From NCBI RefSeq assembly GCF_009192945.1, contig NZ_NSET01000004.1, positions 62,001 through 126,000 of the forward strand: 64,000 bases of DNA, written 5' to 3'. The position numbers were made by a program, and so were the translations under genes. How positions within the stretch are numbered: the stretch's first letter is position 1; each line of letters starts with the position of its first letter. The notes beneath the pieces are model-generated. The model saw only the letters and a list, made by a program, of their open reading frames with translations, did no database searches and had not been told where the DNA came from. Shown here one piece after another: positions 54,169 to 63,179 of the stretch. This DNA comes from Xanthomonas maliensis (lineage in GTDB: Bacteria > Pseudomonadota > Gammaproteobacteria > Xanthomonadales > Xanthomonadaceae).

Positions 54169-56169
54169 CTAACCGGGGTCGGTATCGCGCGTCACGGCTT
54201 CGCTGGCCGGTGCCGCAGTGCCAAAAAAGTCCTGCACCGCAGCGATGTCGCGAGTACGCGCGAACGGCGGCAACGACTCGAGGAAGGTGCGGCCGTAGCC
54301 CTTGCTCAGCAAGCGCGGGTCGCACAGCACCAGCACGCCGCGATCGGTCTCGCTGCGGATCAGCCGTCCCACGCCCTGCTTGAGTGCGATCACCGCCTGC
54401 GGCAGCTGTTCGTCGCGGAACGGATTGCCGCCCTCGCGCCGGATCGCATCCAACCGCGCCTCGAACACCGGGTCGTCCGGCGCGGCGAACGGCAGCTTGT
54501 CGATCACGACCACGCTCAAGGCATCGCCCACCACGTCCACACCCTCGCGGAAGCTAGCCGATCCGAGCAAGACGCCGTTGCCGGAGGCGCGAAAGCGCTG
54601 CAGCAAGGTGGCACGCGGCGCCTCGCCCTGCACGAACAACGGCCACGGCGCGTCGCGCAGGGCCTCGGCCGCCTCGCGCAGCGCGCGGTGCGAGGCAAAC
54701 AACAGGAAGGCGCGACCGTTGGATGCCTCCAGCACGGGGCGCAGCGCGGCGATCAAGGCGGTACCAAACCCGCGCGCGGCCGGATCGGGCAACCCCGGCG
54801 GCAGATAGCACAGCGCCTGGCGCGCCCAGTCGAAAGGACTGGGCTGCAACAAGGTCTGCGGATCGTCCAAGCCCAACCGCGTGGCGATATGCGCAAACTC
54901 CCCGCCGACCGCCAGCGTTGCCGAGGTAAAGATCCAGGCCGCCAGCGATTTTTCCCGATGCGCGCGCAGTGGCCCGGACACATCCAGCGGCGTGCGCTGA
55001 CAGCGGAAGCCACGCGGACTCAGCTCATACCACAGCACGTCGTTGTCGACCGCCTCGGCCGGCTCCTGGTCGAAGTCCGGCACCAGCGCATCCTCGCCGA
55101 GCCAACGCGACAACCGTGCCAACGCTTCCTGCGCGCGGGCGCTGCAGCCATCGAATCCTGGGGAAGCCTCGCGCAGCGGCAGCAAGGCCTCGCCCAGCCG
55201 CGCCAGCGCCGTCAATACCGCATCGAATCCCTCACGTACCTGCGGCCGCGATAGCGCGCGCCACTGGGTGCCGCGCGCCGGCAAGCCCTCCATCCCGCCC
55301 CGCAGCGACCGCAAGGCCTCGTCCAGCGCCAGGATCGGCTGCTGCAGGCTGGCTTGCGCACCGGCCACCAGCCGCGCCTCGGCCATGCAGTCGCGTGCCA
55401 GCTCCTGCCACGGCCGCATGCCGAAGCTTTCGCCGAAGAAGTTGGCCGCCAGTTCCGGCAACTGATGCGCCTCGTCGATGACGAAGGCCTGCGCGCCCGG
55501 CAGGATCTCGCCAAAGCCTTCCTGCTTGAGCGCCAGGTCAGCCAGCAGCAGGTGATGATTGACCACCACCAGATCGGCCGCCTGCGCGCGCTGGCGCGCC
55601 TGTACCACGAAGCATTCGCCGTAGAACGGGCAGTCGGTGCCCAGGCAGTTGTCGACGGTGGAGGTGACCATCGGCAGCAGTGGCGAATCGTCCGGCAAGG
55701 CCTCCAGTTCGGCCATGTCGCCGAACTGGGTGCGGCCGCTCCAGGCGACGATGCGCTGGAACTGCGAGACCTGCTCGGGCGAGGTGAAGCGCGGTTCGCC
55801 GCGGGCCTGCTGGGTGCGGTACTTGCACAGATAGTTGGCGCGTCCTTTCAGCAGCGCACTGCGCAGTCCGATGCCCAAGGCGGCACGTACGCGCGGCAGG
55901 TCGCGATGGAACAACTGGTCCTGCAGCGCGCGCGTACCGGTCGAGACGATGGTCTTCAGCCCGGACAACAGCACCGGCACCAGGTAGGCATAGGTCTTGC
56001 CGGTGCCGGTGCCGGCCTCGGCCAGCAGCACATCGCGCTGCTGCAAGGTGTCGGCGATGGCGGCCGTCAGCCGCAGCTGCGCCGGGCGCGGACGGAAAGC
56101 ATCCAGTTGGCGTGCCAGCGCACCGCCCGCACTGAGGGCTTCGGTACTGGCGGCGGCGAGTTCGGACAT
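54169..56169 (-). CDS. DinG/XPD-family ATP-dependent DNA helicase (YoaA-like)
   Basis: A 666-residue superfamily 2 helicase with an iron-sulfur domain. Walker A is AEAGTGTGKTYAYLVP (GTGTGKT, 53-59) and the DEAH box IDEAHQLPELA (232-235). Four cysteines that can hold a 4Fe-4S cluster are Cys115, Cys175, Cys180 and Cys186. Helicase motifs V and VI (GSASFREGVDVVG and QGVGRLIRSETDRG) are intact. It unwinds DNA 5' to 3' in repair of stalled replication (family knowledge). Length fits YoaA better than DinG. It has its own leader and is not obviously in an operon. Confidence 0.9.
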   Translation of the reverse strand: MSELAAASTEALSAGGALARQLDAFRPRPAQLRLTAAIADTLQQRDVLLAEAGTGTGKTYAYLVPVLLSGLKTIVSTGTRALQDQLFHRDLPRVRAALGIGLRSALLKGRANYLCKYRTQQARGEPRFTSPEQVSQFQRIVAWSGRTQFGDMAELEALPDDSPLLPMVTSTVDNCLGTDCPFYGECFVVQARQRAQAADLVVVNHHLLLADLALKQEGFGEILPGAQAFVIDEAHQLPELAANFFGESFGMRPWQELARDCMAEARLVAGAQASLQQPILALDEALRSLRGGMEGLPARGTQWRALSRPQVREGFDAVLTALARLGEALLPLREASPGFDGCSARAQEALARLSRWLGEDALVPDFDQEPAEAVDNDVLWYELSPRGFRCQRTPLDVSGPLRAHREKSLAAWIFTSATLAVGGEFAHIATRLGLDDPQTLLQPSPFDWARQALCYLPPGLPDPAARGFGTALIAALRPVLEASNGRAFLLFASHRALREAAEALRDAPWPLFVQGEAPRATLLQRFRASGNGVLLGSASFREGVDVVGDALSVVVIDKLPFAAPDDPVFEARLDAIRREGGNPFRDEQLPQAVIALKQGVGRLIRSETDRGVLVLCDPRLLSKGYGRTFLESLPPFARTRDIAAVQDFFGTAAPASEAVTRDTDPG

Positions 56170-56366
56170 GGAAACGACGGCAGGAACGCGAACGGACGGC
56201 CGGACAGCCTAGCGGGTGTGGAGCGGCGACGGGGCAGTACCGCGTGACGACAGCCACCGCGCAGCTTCGCCGCGACCACCGCGATGGATGCTGCCAGCTG
56301 CGGGCATCCTCCTCCGCAGGTCGGCCGCACATGACGGCGCACTGCGATCAGAGCCCACTGCCGCGA

Positions 56367-56888
56367 CTAGAACCGCTTTATTCCCGGCACGGTGCAGGAG
56401 GCGATCTGCGCCTTGGCCGAGGCCGCGTTCTCCAGCTCGCCGCGTGCGATGCGTGCCTGCTCGATGGTCGCCCAATGCCGGCGGCACAGCGGGCCGGTGC
56501 GCGAGCCCAGGTCCACCGCCTGCTTGGCATAGCGCTCGGCCGCAACCCAATCGCCTTGCAGTACGGCCACTTCGGCACGTTCCTGCAGCACCGCCGGATC
56601 GCCAGCGACCAGCGCCAGCGCCTGATCCAATGCCTTGGCGGCAGCGGGCAGATCGCCAACCTGGCGCTTGGCCTTGGCGGTCTCGCGCAGGTCTTCCACC
56701 TGCGGGTCGCGCAATGGCTGGATGGACAGCTCGGTGTCGTCGACGCCGCCGACCTTTTCGATCATGGCCAGGCGCTGCGCGGGCGTGGTGGTGTCGCGCG
56801 GTGCCGGCGGCGGCGGCGGCGCGGACACGCAGGCCGCCAAGGCGCTGGCGAGCACGATGAGGATGAGCAGGCGAGGCAATGCAGTCAT
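56367..56888 (-). CDS. TPR-containing lipoprotein next to PBP1B
   Basis: A 173-residue lipoprotein. The start at 56888 gives a signal with lipobox LAAC (Cys about 20), then SAPPPPPAPRDTTTP. The rest forms helical TPR-like repeats: DLPAAAKALDQALALVAGDPAVLQERAEVAVLQGDW and AAERYAKQAVDL. It lies 13 nt downstream of mrcB. Position, size and TPR content recall lipoprotein partners of PBP1B such as the LpoB/CsiV class, so a regulatory role toward PBP1B is a reasonable inference. The longer frame to 57125 lies within mrcB. Confidence 0.8.
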   Translation of the reverse strand: MTALPRLLILIVLASALAACVSAPPPPPAPRDTTTPAQRLAMIEKVGGVDDTELSIQPLRDPQVEDLRETAKAKRQVGDLPAAAKALDQALALVAGDPAVLQERAEVAVLQGDWVAAERYAKQAVDLGSRTGPLCRRHWATIEQARIARGELENAASAKAQIASCTVPGIKRF

Positions 56889-56901
56889 GGCGAACCGTCC
56901 A

Positions 56902-59346
56902 TCAATGCGCAGGTGGGGCCGAAGCCGGTGCAGGGGTGGGGGTCTCCTGCTTCTTGTCCAGGCCGAAGAAACGGCGCCAGCCGCCACCGGACGCCGGCGC
57001 GGATGCCTCCGCTGCCTCGGTGGGGGCCGCGGTCTCGACCGACGGAGCATAGCCGGCACAGGGGGCATGCGCCGGGGTGAAGCCAACCACGAACGGGAAT
57101 TGCCGCGCGCCTGGGCAGCCGGCATCGGTCACCCCGGTGCCGCTGGCATCCACCCATTGCCAATCCAACCCCTTGCCGCTGACCTTCAACGGCGCGCTCG
57201 GCAGACGGGCGAAGATGCTCGACCACACCCGCATCGCGCCCGTTGCGCCATACAGGCCGGTCTGTTCGTTCTGGTCGTTGCCCATCCAGATCACCGCCAG
57301 ATGATCGCCGGTGTAGCCGGCATACCAGCTGTCGCGCCCATCGTTGGAGGTACCGGTTTTGCCGGCCGGCGACAATCGACCGAGCCCATCGCTCAACAAC
57401 TGGCGCGCGGTGCCGCCGGTCACCACCTGTTGCAGGCCGACACTGATCAGGTTGGCGGCCACCGAGTCGCCTTCCTGCGCCGGCGCCGGGGTCTTGTCGT
57501 AGCGCTTGAGCAGGTTGCCCTGCGGATCGAGCACGCCGCGCACCGCATGCAGCGGCTGGATTTCGCCGCCCGCGGCAAGGAACTGGTACAGCTGCGCCAT
57601 GCCATAGGGGCTCTGGTCGGTGGCCCCCAGGATCAGCGACGGATTGCTGTCGGCCTTGATGCCGGCCAGGACCTGGATCAGCTGCGCCACCCGCTCCGGA
57701 CCGACCTGCATGCCGACCCGCACTGTGGCCTGGTTGTAGGAATGCGCCAGCGCATCGATCAATCGGACCGTGCCGTGGCTACGGTTGTCGGAGTTGTCCG
57801 GCGACCAGGTCCGACCACGTCCCAGTTGCACCGTCACCGGCGAATCGTCGACCCAGCTGGACAACGACCAGCGGTCCGGCGATGCCAGCGCCAGCAGATA
57901 CACGAAGGGTTTGAGCAGCGAACCGACCTGGCGCTGGGCCTCGACCGCACGATTGAACCCCGGCTTGGCGACATCGCGGCTGCCGACCACCGCCAGCACA
58001 TCGCCGTTGTGCACATCGGTCACCACCAGGCCGGCCTGCAGCGGCGGCCGCTTCTTGTTCTCCAACCGCTTGATGGTGCCGGTCACCGCGCCTTCGGCAT
58101 ACGCCTGTGCGGACGGCGACATGCCGGTCAGCACACTCATGCCGGCGCCCTGCAGCACGCTTTCCGGGTAATCGTGGGCCAGCTGGCGCCGCACCAGGTC
58201 GACGTAGGCCGGGAAGCGGTTGGCCGCGACCAAGCCCGGCTCCTTCGGCACGCCCAGCGGCGCGGCCAGCGCGCGCTTGTACTCGGCATCGTCGATCAGA
58301 TTGCTCTCGCGCAGCTTGCCGAGCACGAAGTTGCGTCGATCCAGGGCACGCTCGGGGCTGCGCCGCGGGTCATAGTAGGACGGCCCTTTGACCAGGCCGA
58401 TCAGCAACGCGATCTGCTCGGTGGTCATCGAGGTCAGCTCGCGCCCGAACCAGAACTCCGCGCCCGATGACACGCCATGCACGGCTTGGCCGCCGCGTTG
58501 CCCCAGGTAGACCTGGTTGAGATAGGCCTCCAGGATGGTGCGCTTGTCGTAGCGCGCTTCCATGATCAAGGCATAGAGAATCTCGTTGAGCTTGCGGGTG
58601 AGCGTCTGTTCCTTGCCGATGCCGAGCAGGCCGCTGCGGGCCAGCTGTTGGGTCAGGGTGCTGGCGCCCTGGCGAACCTGCCCGCCCGAGCGCGCCATCA
58701 CCCAGGCCGCCCGCACCATGCCGCTGATGTCGATACCGTGGTGGCTGTTGAAATCGCGGTCTTCCACCGCCTGCAGCCCGGTCACCAGCAATTCCGGCAC
58801 CTCTTCCATGCGGACCAACCGGCGCTCTTCCTGCTTTTGCCCGTACAGCGTCGCTATGCGGGCCGGGTCAAGACGCGCATTCTTGAGCGCTTTGCGGTCC
58901 GCAGCATTACGCAGAGTCGCGACCCGTCCGCTGGCGAGGGTGACTTCGATCCGCCGCGCCGGCACCCGCCCGTCGACATCGACATAGCCGCGACTGGCGA
59001 TCACAAAGCGCCCGCCGTCCTGCCGATAGGTGCCGGCCAGCACGCCCTGCCCGTCCTCACGGTAGGAAGCGGCGTCCAGTTCGGTCTTCAAGGTCGGCGC
59101 ATCCAGTGCCAGTCCGGGCGACAGCACCAGCGGGCGCGCATAGACGCGGGTCGGGATCTGCCAGCGCAATTCGCCGAACCGCTGGGTGACCTGCGAGTTC
59201 AGATAGACCGTGTACGGAATCAGGAAGCCCAGCGCCAGCGCCAGTGCGGCCAGTGCCCAGACGATCAGTCGGCGCGGCCAGGGAGAATCCTGTGGGGTGT
59301 CGTCCTCGAAATCGTCGGGATCGTCGTGTTCGTAGCGTCGGGGCAC
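56902..59346 (-). CDS. mrcB: Penicillin-binding protein 1B, bifunctional
   Basis: An 814-residue inner-membrane peptidoglycan synthase. An acidic cytoplasmic tail (EHDDPDDFEDDTPQD) precedes one membrane helix (27-49). The UB2H-like domain is followed by the transglycosylase, with catalytic Glu195 in AVEDRDFNSHHGID and ASTLTQQLARSGLL. The transpeptidase has SxxK (Ser476-Lys479, GSLLKP), SYN (536-538) and KTGT (663-666). A proline- and alanine-rich tail ends the protein. Transcribed with the TPR lipoprotein and divergent from the glycosyltransferase gene. Confidence 0.95.
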   Translation of the reverse strand: MPRRYEHDDPDDFEDDTPQDSPWPRRLIVWALAALALALGFLIPYTVYLNSQVTQRFGELRWQIPTRVYARPLVLSPGLALDAPTLKTELDAASYREDGQGVLAGTYRQDGGRFVIASRGYVDVDGRVPARRIEVTLASGRVATLRNAADRKALKNARLDPARIATLYGQKQEERRLVRMEEVPELLVTGLQAVEDRDFNSHHGIDISGMVRAAWVMARSGGQVRQGASTLTQQLARSGLLGIGKEQTLTRKLNEILYALIMEARYDKRTILEAYLNQVYLGQRGGQAVHGVSSGAEFWFGRELTSMTTEQIALLIGLVKGPSYYDPRRSPERALDRRNFVLGKLRESNLIDDAEYKRALAAPLGVPKEPGLVAANRFPAYVDLVRRQLAHDYPESVLQGAGMSVLTGMSPSAQAYAEGAVTGTIKRLENKKRPPLQAGLVVTDVHNGDVLAVVGSRDVAKPGFNRAVEAQRQVGSLLKPFVYLLALASPDRWSLSSWVDDSPVTVQLGRGRTWSPDNSDNRSHGTVRLIDALAHSYNQATVRVGMQVGPERVAQLIQVLAGIKADSNPSLILGATDQSPYGMAQLYQFLAAGGEIQPLHAVRGVLDPQGNLLKRYDKTPAPAQEGDSVAANLISVGLQQVVTGGTARQLLSDGLGRLSPAGKTGTSNDGRDSWYAGYTGDHLAVIWMGNDQNEQTGLYGATGAMRVWSSIFARLPSAPLKVSGKGLDWQWVDASGTGVTDAGCPGARQFPFVVGFTPAHAPCAGYAPSVETAAPTEAAEASAPASGGGWRRFFGLDKKQETPTPAPASAPPAH

Positions 59347-59440
59347 GGGAATGCGAGAATGTAGAGTCCGGCGAGTCTATCGCAGGCCTGTCATGGCTGT
59401 GGAAGCGCTTGCCCCCTGCTTAAGCTGGAGTTCCAACGGC

Positions 59441-61543
59441 ATGTCATTCACCCTGGCCGAGGCGCGGTATCTATTCAACCGCGCACTCGGCCTGATCCAC
59501 CGCAGCCTGGCCAGCCTGCGTACCCGCGGCTGGCGCGCCACCTGGCAGCGCATCCGCGTCCACACCCAAGCGCCACCGGTTGCGCTCGGCACGCCGCTGT
59601 GGCTGCCGGAAGCGGCGCCGTTCGCGCCATTTGCCGTGCCACTGGACGCCCTGCCGCGCGCGACGGTGGTCATCCCGGTCTATAACCAGATCGGCCATAC
59701 CCTGGCCTGCCTGCGTGCGCTGGCGACGCATCCGCCGCGGCTACCGGTCGAGATCGTCGTGGTGGACGACGGCAGCAGCGATGCCACCCCCACCCAATTG
59801 CCGCAGGTGCAGGGGCTGCACTACCACCGGCGTGCCGCCAATGGCGGCTTCATCGCCGCCTGCAACGATGGCATCGCGCTGGCGCGTGGCGACTACGTGG
59901 TGTTGCTCAACAACGATACGATTCCGCAGCCAGGCTGGCTGGATCGGTTGATCGCCACCTTCGACCAGGTCCCCGAGGCCGGCCTGGTGGGGGCGCAGCT
60001 GGTGTATCCGGATGGCCGACTGCAGGAATCCGGTGGCGTGGTATTCGCCGATGGCAGCGCCTGGAGCTATGGACGGTTCGAGTCGGTCGACGACCCGCGC
60101 TATGCCTATCTGCGATCGATGGACTACTGCTCCGGCGCGGCGATCGCGCTGCCGCGGGCGCTGCTGCAGCGCCTAGGCGGACTGGATCGCCGCTACATGC
60201 CGGCCTACTACGAAGATACCGACCTGGCCTTCGCGGTCCGCGCGGCGGGCAAGCGCGTACTGGTACAACCGGCCAGCGTGGTGGTGCACGACGAAGGCAC
60301 CAGCAATGGCACCGATCTGCGCACCGGCGTGAAGGCCTACCAGGTCCGCAACCAGACAGTATTTGCAGAAAAATGGCGTCAGGTCTTGACCGGCCAGCTG
60401 GCAGCGGGAACCGTCCCGGGGCCTGCCCTGCTGCATCGCCACCAACGGCAGGTGCTGATCCTCGACGAGTGTGTCCCGCAGCCGGACCGCGACTCTGGTT
60501 CGCTGCGCCAGTTCAACCTGATCCGCCTGCTGTGCGCAGAAGGCGCGCATGTCGTGTTCGTGCCCACCCGTCGCGAACACGCCGGCGAACACACGCGAGC
60601 GCTGCAACAGCTGGGCGTGGAGGTTTGGTACGCGCCGTTCCTCGATGGCATCGGCACGTGGTTGCGCCAACATGGCGTGCGTTTCTCCAGCGTCCTGCTG
60701 GTGCGCCACCATGTCGCCCACGCCTGCCTGCCGCTGCTGCAGCAATATGCACCGCAGGCGCGCACCTTGTTCGACACGGTCGACTTGCACTATCTACGCG
60801 AACGCCGCGGCGCCGAGATCGCGGGCGACGCCAACCTGTTGCGCGCGGCCGAACGCACCCGCCAGCGCGAACTGGAGATCATGGCAGCGACCGACGTCAC
60901 CGTACTGGTCTCGGCAGCGGAGCAGGAGCAGTTGCGCGCCGATGCGCCGAAGATCCGCACCGCCCTGCTGTCCAACCTGCATGAGGTCGCCGGCCCGGGC
61001 GGCAGCTTTGCGCAACGCCGCGATCTGGTGTTCGTCGGCGGCTTCCGTCACCCGCCCAACGCCGACGCGATGCAATGGTTCATCAGCACGATCTTTCCGC
61101 TGATTCGCGCACAACTGCCGGAAGTGACCTTTCATTGCATCGGCGCCGACCTCCCCGCTGCGCTGCAGCTGCTGGCCGATGAATGCCCCGGCGTACAGGT
61201 GCATGGTCACGTGCCCGATCTGCGGCCCTACATGGAGCAGGCACGGGTGGCGGTGGCGCCGTTGCGCTTCGGCGCCGGGGTCAAGGGCAAGATCAACCTG
61301 AGCATGGCGCACGGGCAACCGGTCGTCGGCACGTCGTGCGCAGTGGAAGGCATGCACCTGCGCGATGGCGAGGATGTCTGCGTGGCCGATGACGCAGATG
61401 CCTTCGCTGCCGCGGTCGTGCGGCTCTACCAGGACCCGGTGCTGTGGCAGCGACTGGCCGACAATGGCCTGCACAATGTCGCTCGCCACTTCTCGCTGGA
61501 TGCCGCGCGGGCGACGGTCCGCACGCTGTTCATCGACGGCTGA
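59441..61543 (+). CDS. Two-domain glycosyltransferase (GT2 N-terminal, GT4-type C-terminal)
   Basis: A 700-residue cytoplasmic or membrane-associated enzyme from ATG 59441, preceded by GGAG; an ATG at 59393 is possible. The GT2 part (about 65-320) has TVVIPVYNQIGHTLACLRAL, IVVVDDGSSDATP, YVVLLNNDTIPQPGWLDRL (NND in place of DxD) and MPAYYEDTDLAFAVR with the catalytic ED. The GT-B part (about 360-690) has FVGGFRHPPNADAMQWF, HCIGADLPAAL and APLRFGAGVKGKINLSMAHGQPVVGT. Such fusions make rhamnose- or mannose-containing surface polysaccharides. The sugar is not known. Confidence 0.85.
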   Translation: MSFTLAEARYLFNRALGLIHRSLASLRTRGWRATWQRIRVHTQAPPVALGTPLWLPEAAPFAPFAVPLDALPRATVVIPVYNQIGHTLACLRALATHPPRLPVEIVVVDDGSSDATPTQLPQVQGLHYHRRAANGGFIAACNDGIALARGDYVVLLNNDTIPQPGWLDRLIATFDQVPEAGLVGAQLVYPDGRLQESGGVVFADGSAWSYGRFESVDDPRYAYLRSMDYCSGAAIALPRALLQRLGGLDRRYMPAYYEDTDLAFAVRAAGKRVLVQPASVVVHDEGTSNGTDLRTGVKAYQVRNQTVFAEKWRQVLTGQLAAGTVPGPALLHRHQRQVLILDECVPQPDRDSGSLRQFNLIRLLCAEGAHVVFVPTRREHAGEHTRALQQLGVEVWYAPFLDGIGTWLRQHGVRFSSVLLVRHHVAHACLPLLQQYAPQARTLFDTVDLHYLRERRGAEIAGDANLLRAAERTRQRELEIMAATDVTVLVSAAEQEQLRADAPKIRTALLSNLHEVAGPGGSFAQRRDLVFVGGFRHPPNADAMQWFISTIFPLIRAQLPEVTFHCIGADLPAALQLLADECPGVQVHGHVPDLRPYMEQARVAVAPLRFGAGVKGKINLSMAHGQPVVGTSCAVEGMHLRDGEDVCVADDADAFAAAVVRLYQDPVLWQRLADNGLHNVARHFSLDAARATVRTLFIDG

Positions 61544-61563
61544 CGCTGGCGCTAGCGCTGCGT

Positions 61564-63078
61564 TCAGCGCCGATCGGTCGCCGCTCGCACGCGGCGACTG
61601 AATTCGGCCAGTTCCGGCAGCGACGGATCCAGTTGCTGCGCCTGCTCCTGCGCCCGCCGCGCAAACAGCGCGTCCTCCTGACCCAGCCGCTCGCTCCCCA
61701 CCGCGATCCAGCGCTGCGCCAGGCGCCGACGCGCCTCGCCCACGGCATCCCCGGACGGAGTCAAGGCCTGCCAGGCATCCAGACAACCGCGTGCAGCGCG
61801 CAGGCGATTGTTGCGCAACTCCTCCTCGAAGCAGCGCCGACTCTCCGGCACCACCCGCGCGGCCGCCTGCAGCACGCGCGGGTCGCGCGGCGCCAACGCC
61901 TGCGCGGCACGTACCGCGTCGTACGCACTGTCTCCGGGCGGGGCCAGCCACTGTTGCCGCGCTTCGGCCGCCTGTGCCTGCTGCAACAAGCGCCGCAGGC
62001 GGGTCTCGCGTGCGGCGCGCGAGAGCCGACTCTCTGGGCCGCGCTGCGCCTCGCGGGCGCGCGTCAGCGCTTGCTCGGCCTGGGCGATCGCCGGCAGATC
62101 CGCCACCAGTGCACGCGCCTGCTGCAGCGAGTTCTGTGCGGCGTCGAACTGGAAATCGGCCGCCTGGCGCGCGCCCTGGGCTGCATATTCGGCCGCCACC
62201 TGCTCCAGTCCACGGCGGGCCATCGCATCGTCTGGCGCGGCGGCGAGCACGGCCTGGAAATCGCGCGCGGACGGCGCCAGCCGCCCCCGTTGCAGCAAGC
62301 GTTCGGCGCGTCGTCGGCGCTGATCCAGCGCCCGGTGATAATGCCCTTCGGTCAGCGGCACATCGGCATGCCCGGCGTCGAAGCGCTTGGCCGCCGCCAG
62401 CAGCGCACCGGCAGTGACCAGATCTTCGCGCCCGAGCGCCGCACGCGCCTGCGCCAGCACATCGGTCAGCGCATCCTCGCGCCCTTCCAGCGCATCGGTC
62501 CGGTCCGGCGCCAACGCCAACACTCGCTGATACAGCGGCAGCGCGCTGTCCGACGTGCCGTCCAGCCGTCCTTCCCGCTGCGCGGCCGCTGCCTGTGCGA
62601 CCAAGGCATCCAGGCCGACACGCTGTGCGCGCTGACGGCGCAACGGCACCGCCACCGCATCGATCTGCGCTTGCGGCACCTGCAAGGCGCTGGCCAGCGA
62701 CAGCGCCTGCTGGGCCTGTTCGAGCTGACCGGCGGCCAAGGCCGCGCGCGCCTGCCGAACCGCTGCCGCGCCGGTACGCACCAAACCAGCGCGGGCTTCG
62801 CTGCGATCGCTGTCCAGCGCCAGCGCGGCGGCGAACAGATCGCGCGCGCCGCTGCCATCGGCGGCGCTCAGTCGGCCTTGCGCCAACGCCGTCTCGCCCG
62901 CCTGCAGCAGTTGCTGGATCCGGGTATCTGGCCATAGCGAATCGGCGAGCGGGCGGCGCAACGCCACCAGGCCGATCGTCAGCGCTACCGCCAACACCAC
63001 GACCAGCCGCCATAGCGCAGGACTGCGCAACGGTCGCCAAAGGCGCGGCGAGCGGGCCCAGCGCGGCAACAGGGGCAT
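61564..63078 (-). CDS. TPR-repeat membrane protein
   Basis: A 504-residue protein with a basic N-terminus, one membrane segment (LVVVLAVALTIGLVALR, about 24-42) and a long, Ala- and Arg-rich helical periplasmic part. Repeats of TPR type can be traced, for example ARDLFAAALALDSDRSEARAGLVRTG, AEQALTRAREAQRG and ARDFQAVLAAAPDDAMARRGLEQV. No enzyme motif is visible; a scaffold role at the envelope is the most that can be said. It converges with the glycosyltransferase gene (stops 20 nt apart) and begins 101 nt after relA. The larger frame to 63378 overlaps relA and was rejected. Confidence 0.75.
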   Translation of the reverse strand: MPLLPRWARSPRLWRPLRSPALWRLVVVLAVALTIGLVALRRPLADSLWPDTRIQQLLQAGETALAQGRLSAADGSGARDLFAAALALDSDRSEARAGLVRTGAAAVRQARAALAAGQLEQAQQALSLASALQVPQAQIDAVAVPLRRQRAQRVGLDALVAQAAAAQREGRLDGTSDSALPLYQRVLALAPDRTDALEGREDALTDVLAQARAALGREDLVTAGALLAAAKRFDAGHADVPLTEGHYHRALDQRRRRAERLLQRGRLAPSARDFQAVLAAAPDDAMARRGLEQVAAEYAAQGARQAADFQFDAAQNSLQQARALVADLPAIAQAEQALTRAREAQRGPESRLSRAARETRLRRLLQQAQAAEARQQWLAPPGDSAYDAVRAAQALAPRDPRVLQAAARVVPESRRCFEEELRNNRLRAARGCLDAWQALTPSGDAVGEARRRLAQRWIAVGSERLGQEDALFARRAQEQAQQLDPSLPELAEFSRRVRAATDRR

Positions 63079-63179
63079 ACGGTGGCGTCCATCCTTGGCG
63101 CGACCTGACGGGGACGCGTTCACGGCGCAATGGTAACTGGCCGCCGCGAAGACCGCGTTCGTACGCCGTCCGCCCCCCA

